From: Krasilnikovozyma curviuscula
Taxonomy: Eukaryota; Basidiomycota; Tremellomycetes; Cystofilobasidiales; Mrakiaceae
DNA: 30,515 bases
Reading direction: 5' to 3'
NCBI GenBank assembly: GCA_014825775.1
Contig: MVAQ01000246.1
Span: 1-30,515, forward strand
Below the pieces are notes generated by a model. The model saw only the letters and a program-made list of their open reading frames with translations. It ran no database searches and was not told the origin of the DNA. A program made the position numbers and the translations under genes. Below, piece after piece: positions 17,088 through 27,124 of this stretch; within the stretch, counting starts at the first letter, position 1, and each line of letters begins with the position of its first letter.

Positions 17088-19681
17088 ATGGCTGCTGTCT
17101 CAGCCCCCCCTCAGCCCATCCTGTACGATAACAGCTTCGACAATGAGGTCGTCCCTGCGTTGAAACGACGTGAGTCCCACTTTTTCCTGCCTTGCTTCGT
17201 TCCGCAACGCTCTGCTTGGGTGTGCCTCTCCTCGAGGAAGGGGCTCCTGGATAGAAGGTGGATAGTAGCCCTTAGACTGTTTGATTCTCATTGCTGGACG
17301 GGCAGCTTGAAATTTCAATGTCTATCCGCTGCTCTCTTAATTCTACCTAGGTGCCGCCCACCTCTCGGGCTGAGTTCTTTCTTCCTGCAATCCGCCGGTC
17401 GTCTGGACGGCATCTCCCTGTAACCTCTTATCAATGGAGAACTGCCGCTGATAGCATTTGTTCGACTCGTCCAGGGCTCGTCGAGGAACAGCGTTTCATC
17501 CAGCACCGGTTGTCCATCCCTCAGGCCATTCCTTCGCCCCCTCCTTCATCGACACCCTGGCACAAGCCCTCAGGCTTTGCTCTCTCGGCTGCTCAGATTC
17601 CCACCATGGCCCCAGCTCCTTCTAGCTCCAACAGCAACACTCAGCAGAGGGGAGGTGGCATCGTGGCTTCCTCGGTAGGCTTGGGCCTGGGCAGCAGCAG
17701 CGGCAGGAACGACGAAAGAAGTTACCTGACCTCTGGGCAGGATCTCAACAATCAACAGTCTCATATTCAGTGGTCATCAACAGGGGCCTCAGCTGTGGCC
17801 GTACCAGTCTCTCAATACCCAGCCAGAGCTCGAACCAAGTCGACACCTACCGCCTTCCGCGGGGAGACTTCTAATGTACGACCTCCCGTCATCCCAGCAT
17901 TGCCTTCTTCCTCTCAATACAGCGGCCAAGTACAGCAAATGGCATCCCAGGCGTACATCAATGCTTCCAAACGAGGAACCGACAACTTCAACTCTAACCA
18001 ATCCCATGCCGTAGGTGGCATCCCAACACCCGATTCCAGTCGTTCAGGATCTCCACCCTCCCCTCATCTCGGCTCTTCCAGTACCCCCAGAGGCTCGTCA
18101 CCGCCTTCCAAAATCCCAACCCCTCGAAACCGCTCAGGTTCCATTCCATCCTCAGCAGTGTTCGCCAGTTCGTCACCTCACGAAACAGGAGGCCGAAAAT
18201 TAACCTACCAAGCCACTCCTCCTCATAGCGGCGAGGATGACGCCGACGACGATTGGAGAGAAGAGGAGATCATTCGTAATGATCGGCTCATCAGGGACGA
18301 AGTTGCTCCCTTCCGAATAGAGCACACCGCCACCTCCCCCACCATGTCACCCATCATGTCACCCATCCAACCCCGATCTCAGAACATATCGTCTGGTCGA
18401 AGTGCTCGTCAGGAGATGCTGGAGATTGCTGAGAAGGGCTACTCGAGTGCTGGAATGGGTGTGACAACTACGAGAGCACAGACTGGAGCTTTAGCATCCG
18501 CCAACTTAAACTCGAACGGCGTCCGATCCAAGCCAGTGCAATCGCTGTCTTACACCGAACAGCGGAAACGAGTAATGAGTACCGGCTCGAGACTCAACAC
18601 TCCACCCAATCGACGAACCGAAACTGTCCCCAGCCTCCCCTCGTCTGCTGCTGCTCGTTCGCCCCAGCAAGGCCGCAAACAAAGCGGTTCGTCTCCCTCC
18701 GCACCAAAGAAATCGCCCCAGCAACAACCTCGTCGGCCGACTGCTCCAGCAACAAACATGACTACTGTAGCCTCCCAAGCATCGCGCTCTTTCTCAGTGC
18801 CTGCCGCTCTGCACGACTTGGACAATTACCTCCCTGACTCGGTACCTTCGACGCCGTCGGGCACTACCCACTTCTCGCCTGACGCTGTCCCACCTAAGAG
18901 TGAACCTCCACCCAAAGGTGCTAATTGGGACGATGTTGTCTTGCCTGCTGTCGCCAAACAGATGAAAGCTGCTAATAAAGGGCGACCAGAGGTTGGTGAG
19001 GAGTGGGCCCCAAAGACGAACGGAAGGAGGTTGATCTCGAACTGGGGTGATGAGGATGAGGTGCCAAGGAAGAACGCTGAAGTCGTGCATCCAACTGTTC
19101 CAGGCATGTTTGGCTATGAGTGAGTAGCTTGGCATTTGTTATTCCTAACCTTGAAGCGTCGGCTTTTTTGTTCTGACTTCGTTTCTTTTCTTTTTTTCTT
19201 TTTTTTTTCTTTCAGCGAGTCAAAGATGAAAACTGCCAACTATTATGCAAAGCCAGAAGAAGAGATCGCTCTACCTCAAGAACCTCCTCGTAAATCGGTT
19301 GATCGCCGCCGATCCGTCCGTCCATCGTCTCATCAGTCGAACGTCATCAACAATAATGGCAGCAACTCAACTGTGCCCAACACGCCGTCATCTGACGTTC
19401 GTCATAACCAGATGGAGATGGTCCAACTCAATTCCAGTAAACACGTGAGCAGGAACCTTCCGCTCGACAACGAGCAAGCAGATGCTCCCTTCTCGGAATA
19501 CCTGCGCGACCAGCGTCCTGTGGAAATGGATGAAGCTATTTTCCACCAAGAACAACAGCAACCACTTCCTGGGCAGTCCTCTGAAGACATCAAAGGCGGC
19601 AAGAAGTCCAAGAAGTCAAAGAAGGACAAGAAGACGGCGTCTGGCGATGAGGTTAAAGCTGGATGCTGCATCGTTATGTAG
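17088..19681 (+). CDS. Ser/Pro-rich disordered protein with polybasic region and CaaX box
   Basis: Not recognised as a named family. Exons: 17088-17169, 17475-19119 and 19216-19681, totalling 2193 nt, or 730 aa. Most of the chain is Ser/Pro/Thr/Gln-rich with many S-P sites and is probably disordered. Islands that look conserved are LYDNSFDNEVVPALKRR at the N-terminus, DDDWREEEIIRNDRLIRDEV, ANWDDVVLPAVAKQM, and a segment around VHPTVPGMFGYDESKMKTAN. The C-terminus has a Lys-rich cluster (705-715) and ends GCCIVM. CIVM is a CaaX box with Met last, a farnesylation type, and the preceding Cys could be palmitoylated. This is the membrane-anchor layout of Ras-like proteins without a GTPase domain, so I infer a plasma-membrane-tethered scaffold. 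Intron 1 (305 nt) is the longest in the window and its acceptor is the least certain junction. Confidence 0.8.
19664..19678 (+). other. C-terminal CaaX prenylation motif
   Basis: The last codons before the TAG encode C-C-I-V-M. By established CaaX rules a terminal Met favours farnesyltransferase. The adjacent upstream Cys and the Lys-rich segment about 12 residues earlier give the second membrane-binding signal. Confidence 0.8.
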
Positions 19682-19940
19682 ATAGGGCTGAGTGATGCAC
19701 AGAACTCGTGATTTTCCTCACGTTTTTGTATTTCGGACTTTTTTTTCGGTTTATCACTCAAATTTTCATCTTCGTGTCCCAGATCTAAACCGCTTTATAT
19801 TCTAGTCCCTCCATTTTCTCTACATCTTCTAGTAATATACAAACACACTCTATTGTAGCCTCTTTTCTCCTTACTTGTATGATTAATTCTTCTTACCCTT
19901 GATAAAATCGTCTACTGCTGTTCGATCAAATATCTGTTCT
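19682..19940. other. Convergent 3' flanks
   Basis: 259 bp separate the stop codons of the CaaX protein gene (plus) and the MFS gene (minus). The sequence is AT-rich with T-runs, as expected for overlapping 3' UTRs and polyadenylation signals on both strands. No ORF of note. Confidence 0.6.
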
Positions 19941-22140
19941 TTAATCCACGAGGTATTTGAAAAATAACACCCACGCAGAGATGGTCATTGCGGACATCAA
20001 AGCAATACAAGCGTACGAGACCTTCTTGTTGACCGTCCTTCTCGTGAGAGGGTCGTTCTCCTTTGCAACACCGTCCCCCTTCAGCTCTTCCAACCTCGCT
20101 TCTCTCTGCTTGAGGGTCATCGTCATTCCTTTTCCGATGAACTTAAAGTCGACAAAGATGTAGAAGAGGGCAACGAAGAAGTCCCAGGACTTGAGGCCGA
20201 TTGCCTTCGAGAAAGTGTGAGTGTCAGGATGAAGCGAATCAAAACACAGCATCGCAGGGACTAACGAGTTTCAGCACATGGTCGTATCCTCCTCCAGGAG
20301 TATTGTCCTGAGTAACACCAAACACAAGATCCATGATGGTAGAACCAGCATTGTTGAAGCATCTCCAGATTCCTAGTATCAACAAGAGTATGTCCCATCA
20401 GCAAACATTAGAGAAGTTGGAGGGCGGAATTGGAACCACGAACCGAAAGCTGTTCCAATCTTGTGTTCGTCAGCGACCAAGAGAGGAATACAGATCTGAA
20501 GAGGCATGGCGTTGATGACAGCAGCTAAGGAGTTGAATGTAAGGGCGGCCAGAGGGTTGGCGTTGGAGAAGCCGAGTAGAGTCAAGCAGATGATCCAGAA
20601 CACAGGGGCAAGAGCGACATAATGGAATCTGTGACCCCATCGGTCAATGAGAAAACCAACCGCTACAGTCGTACATGTCAGCTCTTAGTCGCTGTAGATT
20701 TAAGAATGCATTGGGACACACTTGGACTCAAGACAATAGGAAGGACGTTAGATGTACTTGAGTAGTAACCAGCTACTCTAGCGGTATACCCTTTCTTCTC
20801 AATGATATCAGCAGAGCTATTTAGGATAAGATGGGGATGAAGAGCCTCAGACATAGTTGTGGACGACAAAATGTATCCTGAAAGGTGACAGACCTGATAC
20901 TGAAGCCGTCTCCAGCTCCAGACTGCATGAGCTGTGTCATTGGGAGCAGAAGATACACCCATGGCAGTACGAACAACAGTTTAAAGTCGAGTTTTCCACC
21001 CTTTCCGCTCTGGATAGACTGGTATCGTCCAGAAGTGTATCGAAGCGGTGCCGGTATGTAGAATCTCTCGAACGCTAGATACACCAGAGAGACTAAGAAC
21101 GAGACTCCGCACAGCGCTGTTGAGATCCAGAATGGATTGGCGAACTTGTTTCCAGTCTCCTCGTAAATCGGTACTGCAGTGAGGTTAGCGACGAGGGAAG
21201 TCGTCTTGGCGACGGCACTGGCAGATGGCGGGAGACAAGAGCGATCAGCTCAAAGTCAATACCATATTCCATCAGTGTCCAAAAGGAATGGTAGCTTACT
21301 TTTCAAGTCCGAACACAAAAGCTAGACCACTAAAGCCAAAGTAGTGATAAAAGAACTTCTGCTGAGCGCTGTCAAGGAGCGCTTCACCGAAGGACGCTAA
21401 AATCTGTCCGCCAGTCAGCATTCGCCAGTAGCCAGCTTGCACACCAGCAGCGGATACGATGGATCCGACGAATATGACACCAGTGCAAAGGGGAAGAGCG
21501 AGGTTGGGACCATACCTGTAATTGGTTGAGGATATGAGTACGCGTGGTGGTCAAAAATCTCCCAAAGGAAGAGCGCGACAGGACGCACCAGTCAATCATC
21601 AGACCTCCGAACAGCGGCCACACGCTATTCACAATGCTACCAGCACTTGACACAACTCCAAACTGGGTATTTGTGATTCCCAATTCCTTCCTCATTGTGC
21701 TTTTCAGCGGTTTCAGTACAGCGTCCGTCCTAAGACAAGAGTAGCGTGTCAGAGTGCGTCCTCGTTGTAAAACGGTTCAATGTCGAACGCTCACCAGTTC
21801 GTTCCGAAAGGAAACGAAACAACGCATAAAAGCGCGATCCACTTGTATCTGAGAGGCATCTGCAAAAAAGGAGGGGGAGGGGGGAGGGGGGCGCATCATC
21901 AGGTTTGTGCAACCTCCCGATAAATCGGCGGTTTACTCTACTTACAGCTGGTGGGCCCAGCACTGGTTCTTCTGTGTCTGAAAGGGGAACTTCTGCTGCT
22001 TCAGCCTTTTCATCTGAGAGCTCTTCTGTCGACTTGCTTTCTCCATTTTTTTCTCGGTTTAGTTTGGAGACAACGTTTATGCCGACGGTATTACCAGAGA
22101 GAGTTTTGTTCGACTCGACCCCCTTTGTGTTAGTTGACAT
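19941..22140 (-). CDS. Major facilitator superfamily transporter, MFSD1-like
   Basis: Multi-pass secondary transporter. Exons on the minus strand: 22140-21946, 21859-21795, 21729-21589, 21515-21300, 21217-20894, 20816-20722, 20662-20444, 20372-20266 and 20204-19941. They total 1626 nt, or 541 aa. A hydrophilic Ser/Glu-rich N-terminus of about 65 residues precedes the first membrane segment (WIALLCVVSFPFGTNW). The loop 2-3 signature is PLFGGLMIDWYGPNLAL (about 124-140) and the equivalent in the second half is VGFLIDRWGHR (347-357), both typical MFS. The exon 3 region TDAVLKPLKSTMRKELGITN resembles the start of MFSD1-type lysosomal/vacuolar transporters, so I prefer that subgroup. The C-terminus is cytosolic, followed by a final hydrophobic segment (IALMSAMTISAWVLFFKYLV). 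Substrate unknown. Intron 1 carries an extreme C/T tract before its acceptor. Confidence 0.85.
21870..21891 (+). repeat. G-rich tract (C-rich in the transcript) in MFS intron 1
   Basis: Runs of 5, 6 and 6 G separated by single A on the plus strand, preceded by a GG. In the MFS pre-mRNA it is an uninterrupted C/T tract just upstream of the TTTTTTGCAG acceptor. The G-strand could form a quadruplex. Confidence 0.7.
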
Positions 22141-23158
22141 CTCTGTCGTGTTCTAGCTGAGAGTATGGTGGGATTTGATGGAACAGAGGAAAAGATGCGA
22201 GTGGAGACCGGCAGCGGTGTTATCAGATTTTTTTTCTCGAGCCAAGGCCAGCAGAGGGATGCTTGGACGAGCACATGTTGCTAAAGACCGTGCCAAGAGG
22301 GTTGATTGGTCATTCTGCTTGGGAGGGCAAATCCGGGGTGCTATCCCTATCAGACATCGGCCGGCTGTTCAGTTTCCGGGGTCATTTCAAAACACAGCCC
22401 TAATAGGACGGAACGTTTACCGACACTTACAACTTTAGAGAAGAGGTAAATACCGGACAGAAACAGACATAATTGATTCATCCCTCCGAAAACGACTTAC
22501 GCACTGCCAACTATCTTCGTTCTTTCGTGCCAGCAGGTTGGGAGATCACTTCGAATCTTTTGCCGTCGACACCCTTCACTCAAGAGGAACTCAGATTAGA
22601 CATACATAACTGTCAAAAAAACAAAAATACCTGATGAGAGGTTACTACCGGCCATTCCACCCATGCCGCCCTGCTCGTCAAACTCTTACTCAGATCAGTA
22701 TCTCCCTTGGCCATTCTTCCTTCAGCAATTGTTCCCTTAGCAATCGGGGTTTGTGTTCAGCTATGATTAAGTACCAATGAAATCAGCTGATATTCATGTT
22801 GGCAACGTCTCGACTGGGGGGAAAGGGGATTTTTTTTTGTTTTTTTTTTTTTTTAAAGCTTTTGGTATTAAAAAAAAGAAAGCTGCAAAACACTACCGGA
22901 AGCTGTCAATGTAAGAAAAAAAAAGTTTGAAGCTGAGGCCATCACTTGGGTTTCTTGGTCGAGAAGGCATGGAACAGATGCAGACCGTGTCGTTATATGC
23001 GCACTACGTCGATACTCGCGATGGTATCAATTCGAAGACTTGAGATTGACGATAAATTTATACAAAAAATAGAATTGAGAAAAACCTTACAAAAGGAGAA
23101 ACAGGCAACACCGGACAAAAGTAAAACGAAAACAAGCAGCGACAAGAAAGGGGCAGCT
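22141..23158. promoter_or_regulatory. MFS gene promoter/leader and 3' flank of the purine permease
   Basis: About 1 kb with no convincing gene. Minus-strand signals suggest a 5'-UTR intron of the MFS transcript: a consensus donor (GTAAGA, 22689-22684) and a pyrimidine-rich acceptor (TTTTTTTGACAG, ending 22610), 80 nt apart. Near 22829-22925 are long T and A homopolymer runs (separate entry). Short frames on the plus strand (for example 22175-22438) show no motif. Confidence 0.45.
22829..22925. repeat. Poly(dT)/poly(dA) tracts
   Basis: T-runs, the longest about 16, interrupted by a single G, are followed within 40 bp by two A-runs of about 8-9. The tracts face each other (T-run then A-run) and could form a weak hairpin in RNA. 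They are likely to exclude nucleosomes and may carry 3'-end signals of the purine permease. Confidence 0.7.
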
Positions 23159-25976
23159 CTATACCACTTCGACGACACGGGCACCTGCAGAGCTGGTGCC
23201 ACGTTCAACAGGTTTCTCATCTTTATCATCGACAGTCGAGGTAGAGAACTTCTTTTCGGCGTAACCACTGTCGCCCTGCTCGAGCACGTCCGCCTCAATG
23301 GCCTCCTCGTTCTCGGTGATGGTTTGAGGTTCTTCGCTCTCGTGTGGAAGGATACCGTTGAGGATGACACCAACAATGGCAGCGATCAAGTAAGGGGTGG
23401 AGAGGATGATGGTGATGGAGGAGAGGAAACCAGTGAGACCGGCGTTGGCGTTCTTGACACCATCGAAGAGGTGTGTGAGGAAGTTTGGGACCAGTAGATT
23501 ACCAAGACCGAAGGAGAGAGACCTGTTGACGAAGAATGAAGAGGTCAGAAAGAATCGAACATTAAATGGATAGTGAATTGGGAAGACGTACGCAGCCAAG
23601 ATAAATCTCTCTCTTCTGCCCCACTTGATCAAGGAGAGAATCCTGATACCGGAGGTGGCAACAGAAGCGAACAAGAAAGTGGTGACACCTCCAAGGACTG
23701 GGTTTGGAATAGCAAGGAAGACACCGGAGATCTGGATAAAAAGAAAGGACAATGTCAGCAATCTGTTTGCAATTGTGGTGAAAGTGATGTTGAGTCCCTT
23801 ACCTTGCCCAAGATACCATAGAGAAGAAGGAATCCAGCACAGACGAAACCAGCTTTTCTGTTAGCACATCTAGTGAGAGTGATGACACCATTGTTTTGAG
23901 CCTGATGTGCCAAAGTAACGTGTTAGCCATGGGATCTCAGAGCTGAATGGAAGAGGCTGTAGGGACATACGAAGATGGACATTGGAGTAACGGTGAAAGC
24001 ACCAGAGAGTAAACCTGCCAGACCATCAGCAAGGACACCACCTTGAATTCTTGAGTCAAACTCGAGGCCATCGACTTCTACACGAGAGGCTTCGCACGAG
24101 GCAGTGATGTCTCCGATGGCCTCCATAGCGAGCGAGACGTAGACAGCCATCATTGGGAGGATAGCAGGAGCGTAGATACGAAGTTTGAAGGTCTGATGAG
24201 AGGAGAAATATTATGAGCCTATTACTTTGCAGGCGATTGCGGCTCAAGATGGAAACTCACCTTAACCCAAAGGAAGGTAATCGCTGGCGAGGACTTGATG
24301 GATGAGCCAGAAGCGTAGCCGAGAGGACCTGCAACAATCATTCCGACGATCAAGCCAACGATGATGGACGCGTTTCTCAAGAATGGCGATCCGAAGAGCT
24401 CAGTGAGGACGATAGCCATGAACGACAAGAAACCGAGTCCAATGAACTGTGGAGATCCCCAAAGAGCCGCGCGGGGAGCAAACTCATTTGGACAGAGCGA
24501 GAAGTACTGCTCGCGCAAAAGAATCAGCGACGAGTTGAGCGTACACAGACAAAGCTAATTTGGCACTTACGCCTGTCTCTGGGCTATCCTGGCATCCGTT
24601 ACTTCCTCCAGCCCAGTTCAATGCACCGGAGTCGGCAATTAAGCTTGCACCAATGAGGAAGACGACAACACCGGTGACGATTGGAGGGAAGATCTTCTTC
24701 AATTTGCTGTTTGAAAAGAGAGAGAACACCAGGTTAGATATTAGAAGCTTCAACAGGATTCTCAGGAGAAAGACATGAAAGACTCACGCTGGTGGAACGA
24801 AACTCATTCCCATTTCGAGAAGCTATAAGCGGACAGGAACCATCTTCGGGTCAATATCTTATCTCCTGTCGCAACAGCGCCAAACAGAAAATGGACGGGA
24901 GACTCACAGAACACAGCATGGCAGTTCCCAAAAGAGCACCGTAAGCATCTGGACAAGGCTGAGCGACACCGTTAATGGCGGCAGGACATGTTCCATCGGC
25001 CTCGAGGGCAGCGAAGATGGAGAAGGCGGTCGACAAGGTTGCGAAGGAGGTACCGACGACAGTGATCAAGCCTGTACCCAGATGGTAGTTTCTGAAGAGT
25101 CTAATTCGTGACATTTGGACCATACTCAAGATACCGGCCTGTGGTAGACATAAAGAGAGCTTCGCGTTAGCCTTGGCAGCGATAGAGGAGACGCAGCCGA
25201 AGAAGCGAAGCGTACGGAGATGAGGGATGAAGAGATCATATACGACTGGGTTGAAGCATCGAGATTAAGAGAGGAGGCGAAGATAATTGGAGGAGTGACC
25301 AAACCGGCAATCTGGAAAACGGTCAGACGATATGAAAGTCAGCGACGACCGACGATCTGGGCAATCGCAGAGACAGCAAAAAGAGGCACCTACCATGGCC
25401 AAAGAGTGCTGGAAACTGTGCACACCAATTCAAAATAGAAAAATAGATCAAGTCAGTCTAAGCGTTCTTCGTTGACTACGCAGTGTGCTGTCCAACCCGG
25501 AGAAACATACCCAGCGACGAGCTGTTCGAATCAAGAGCGCGTAGTGAGAATCAGAAACCAAAATCTTCCAAAAGTGCAGAACAGCCGAAAAAACTTACAG
25601 CAAGAAGGATAGGAAGGTCTGCATCGATAGCATAGCTAAACGAAAGGCAACAAAGGCACAGTTAGGAACATTATGATCTTGGAGTCGGCGGGATCTATCT
25701 AGATAAAGGTGGCGTCTCACAAAGGTGGGAGCTTCCTTGGCTTCTTGACACGACCTGGGAGAGTAAAAGGCAGCTCCGGCATACACAAGAAGCTCCATTG
25801 GTAGTCACCTATAGGGGAGGGGCACTCTAGTTAGCGACAGCAGCAGCTCCAATGACTTCGGTAGACTAACCCATCCAACCCTCCCTCGTTGTCAGCGACT
25901 TCTTCAGCTTCGCACCCCTCTGGGCGAACGTCATCTTTGGAGCAGCAGCAGGCTCAGTATTTGTGAATTCAGTCAT
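23159..25976 (-). CDS. Uric acid-xanthine permease (UapA/UapC-type NAT/NCS2 family)
   Basis: Proton-coupled plasma-membrane purine transporter. Exons on the minus strand: 25976-25871, 25808-25721, 25635-25599, 25521-25511, 25415-25394, 25311-25216, 25138-24908, 24822-24788, 24706-24571, 24506-24261, 24192-23971, 23901-23803, 23731-23592 and 23522-23159. They total 1833 nt, or 610 aa. NAT hallmarks: QH motif in the first membrane segment (GFQHSLAM, Q83/H84), the segment MEAIGDITASCE (E360, D364), RIQGGVLADG, and the family signature QNNGVITLTR (412-421). These match the substrate-binding residues known in Aspergillus UapA with a constant offset. The acidic Ser/Glu-rich C-tail (from about 550) is where UapA carries its endocytic signals. 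AzgA and nucleobase/cytosine permease families are excluded by these motifs. Exons 4 and 5 are 11 and 22 nt. Confidence 0.95.
25394..25415 (-). other. 22-nt microexon of the purine permease (exon 5)
   Basis: Encodes the end of G81, then FQHSLAM, including the family-defining Q83-H84 pair. The acceptor is GTGCACAG and the donor GTAGGT. Together with the 11-nt exon it forms a 33-nt in-frame block of 11 codons. Confidence 0.85.
25511..25521 (-). other. 11-nt microexon of the purine permease (exon 4)
   Basis: CTCGTCGCTGG lies between the acceptor TTCGAACAG and the donor GTATGT. It encodes L-V-A plus two bases of G81, just before the QH motif. Frame and homology require it. Confidence 0.85.
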
Positions 25977-27124
25977 GGCTCAACGGGACTTGAGGAAGGC
26001 GATAGTGAGTGAGTGGGGAGAAAGACGGGAGGAGACGATGAATCGCTTGTCTTTTATATCTTCGACCGCGCCAAACTCTGATAAGGGATTGTCGTCTTTG
26101 TCTGTGGACCTGGACTGGAGCCCTACGCAAGAGGCCGCAAGAACGCTAAGGGCCTGGTGGCAAATTGAGTGTTGCGCGGTTAGACAGGTTGTTTACCTTC
26201 TATACTTCTCCAGCTCCCCCTTGTCCCTGGTTCTTGGACTGTCCTTCCGCCTCGTGAGGATAAGTACATGGAAATGACTGGAACGGATTGGGATCTCTTT
26301 TCCTTTCCTCAGGTTGCGGCTGCCCTCACTTTGTTATCTCTGCTCCGCTTGCCACTCGAATAAATTGGACTCATTTAGCACCAGGACTCCAGCCATCTAC
26401 CTTTTTACAAACCTCTGACCTCACCCCCTGCGAACGACGACGTAGCTGTATCCTGGATGCGTTTGCCTATCGAGGATCTTCCTCCTCTCTCTTGCTTTCA
26501 AATTTTCTTTAGTCTGTATCAGCGCGAAAGGCGAGCCCTCGATCCGATCGCAGACGGGGAAAAGGGAACAAGCGCAAAATAAAAACAAAAAAAACTTTCC
26601 TGTCTTTACTCCCATGCTTTCTTTCGAATAAAGGACTTTCCGAACTACGTGGACCTGGATATCTTTTTAAAACGTCGTATCAATGCCGCTGATTAGGTTA
26701 GAGGGAAGGGGGGCACAATTTAGCTGCACAATTTTTCTGTGCGTCGTTCCGGTACAAGCCCTTGCAATTTTTTCAAGGAGACCGCACGAGAGCAGCAAAG
26801 ACTGAAGCTCTAAGCTGGATGAGAACCAGACTTGCCTTGAGAAGGGCGATTCCTCTAGATTAGATTTTCGAGGCGTCTCATTCGGTCTCGATCGGTTCCA
26901 CCGTTCCCACTAATTTCTCGTCGCGGTGGTTGGGCATATCCTGCAGTTCACATAATCGAGCAGTTTAAAACCATGGTTATCAATAGAGGAGAAGAATACG
27001 TTCAACAGACATAATGATACAGTCAATGGAAAATCAAATCACTGGGTTCTAAGCAGCCTCTAGAGTAAAATAATAGCGATAAAGCGAGGTTGAAATGAGT
27101 GATGGAATAATGATGACAGCATGT
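25977..27124. promoter_or_regulatory. Purine permease promoter and 3' flank of the RA-PH gene
   Basis: About 1.15 kb without a supported gene. GATA-factor sites (HGATAR) upstream of the permease start occur at 26079-26084 (TGATAA, plus), 26333-26338 (AGATAA, minus) and about 26469-26474 (CGATAG, minus). This fits nitrogen control as known for uapA, by AreA-type factors. Two T-loop hairpins occur near 26726-26778 (separate entry). The rest, to 27124, shows no ORF or RNA gene that I recognise. Confidence 0.5.
26713..26778. repeat. Repeated CAATTT elements with two T-loop hairpins
   Basis: GCACAATTT occurs twice (26713-26721 and 26726-26734). The second copy forms a 5-bp stem (GCACA/TGTGC, 26726-26742) with a T-rich loop. 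A second hairpin (CCTTG/CAAGG, 26760-26778) also encloses CAATTTTTT. The stems are short, so any function is uncertain. Confidence 0.4.

Noticed and set aside
22511..22710. Small two-exon peptide gene (about 30 codons) upstream of the MFS gene
   Set aside because: A spliced frame can be drawn (MAKGDTDL joined to MKGVDGKRFEV), but the acceptor is weak and the product has no recognisable family; a leader intron is the simpler explanation.
22946..23497. 183-codon plus-strand frame
   Set aside because: It lies opposite the last exon of the purine permease and has no motif; a shadow frame.
23159..25976. AzgA-type adenine/guanine permease
   Set aside because: The QNNGxxxxTR signature, QH motif and MEAIGDITASCE segment identify the UapA-type NAT family instead.
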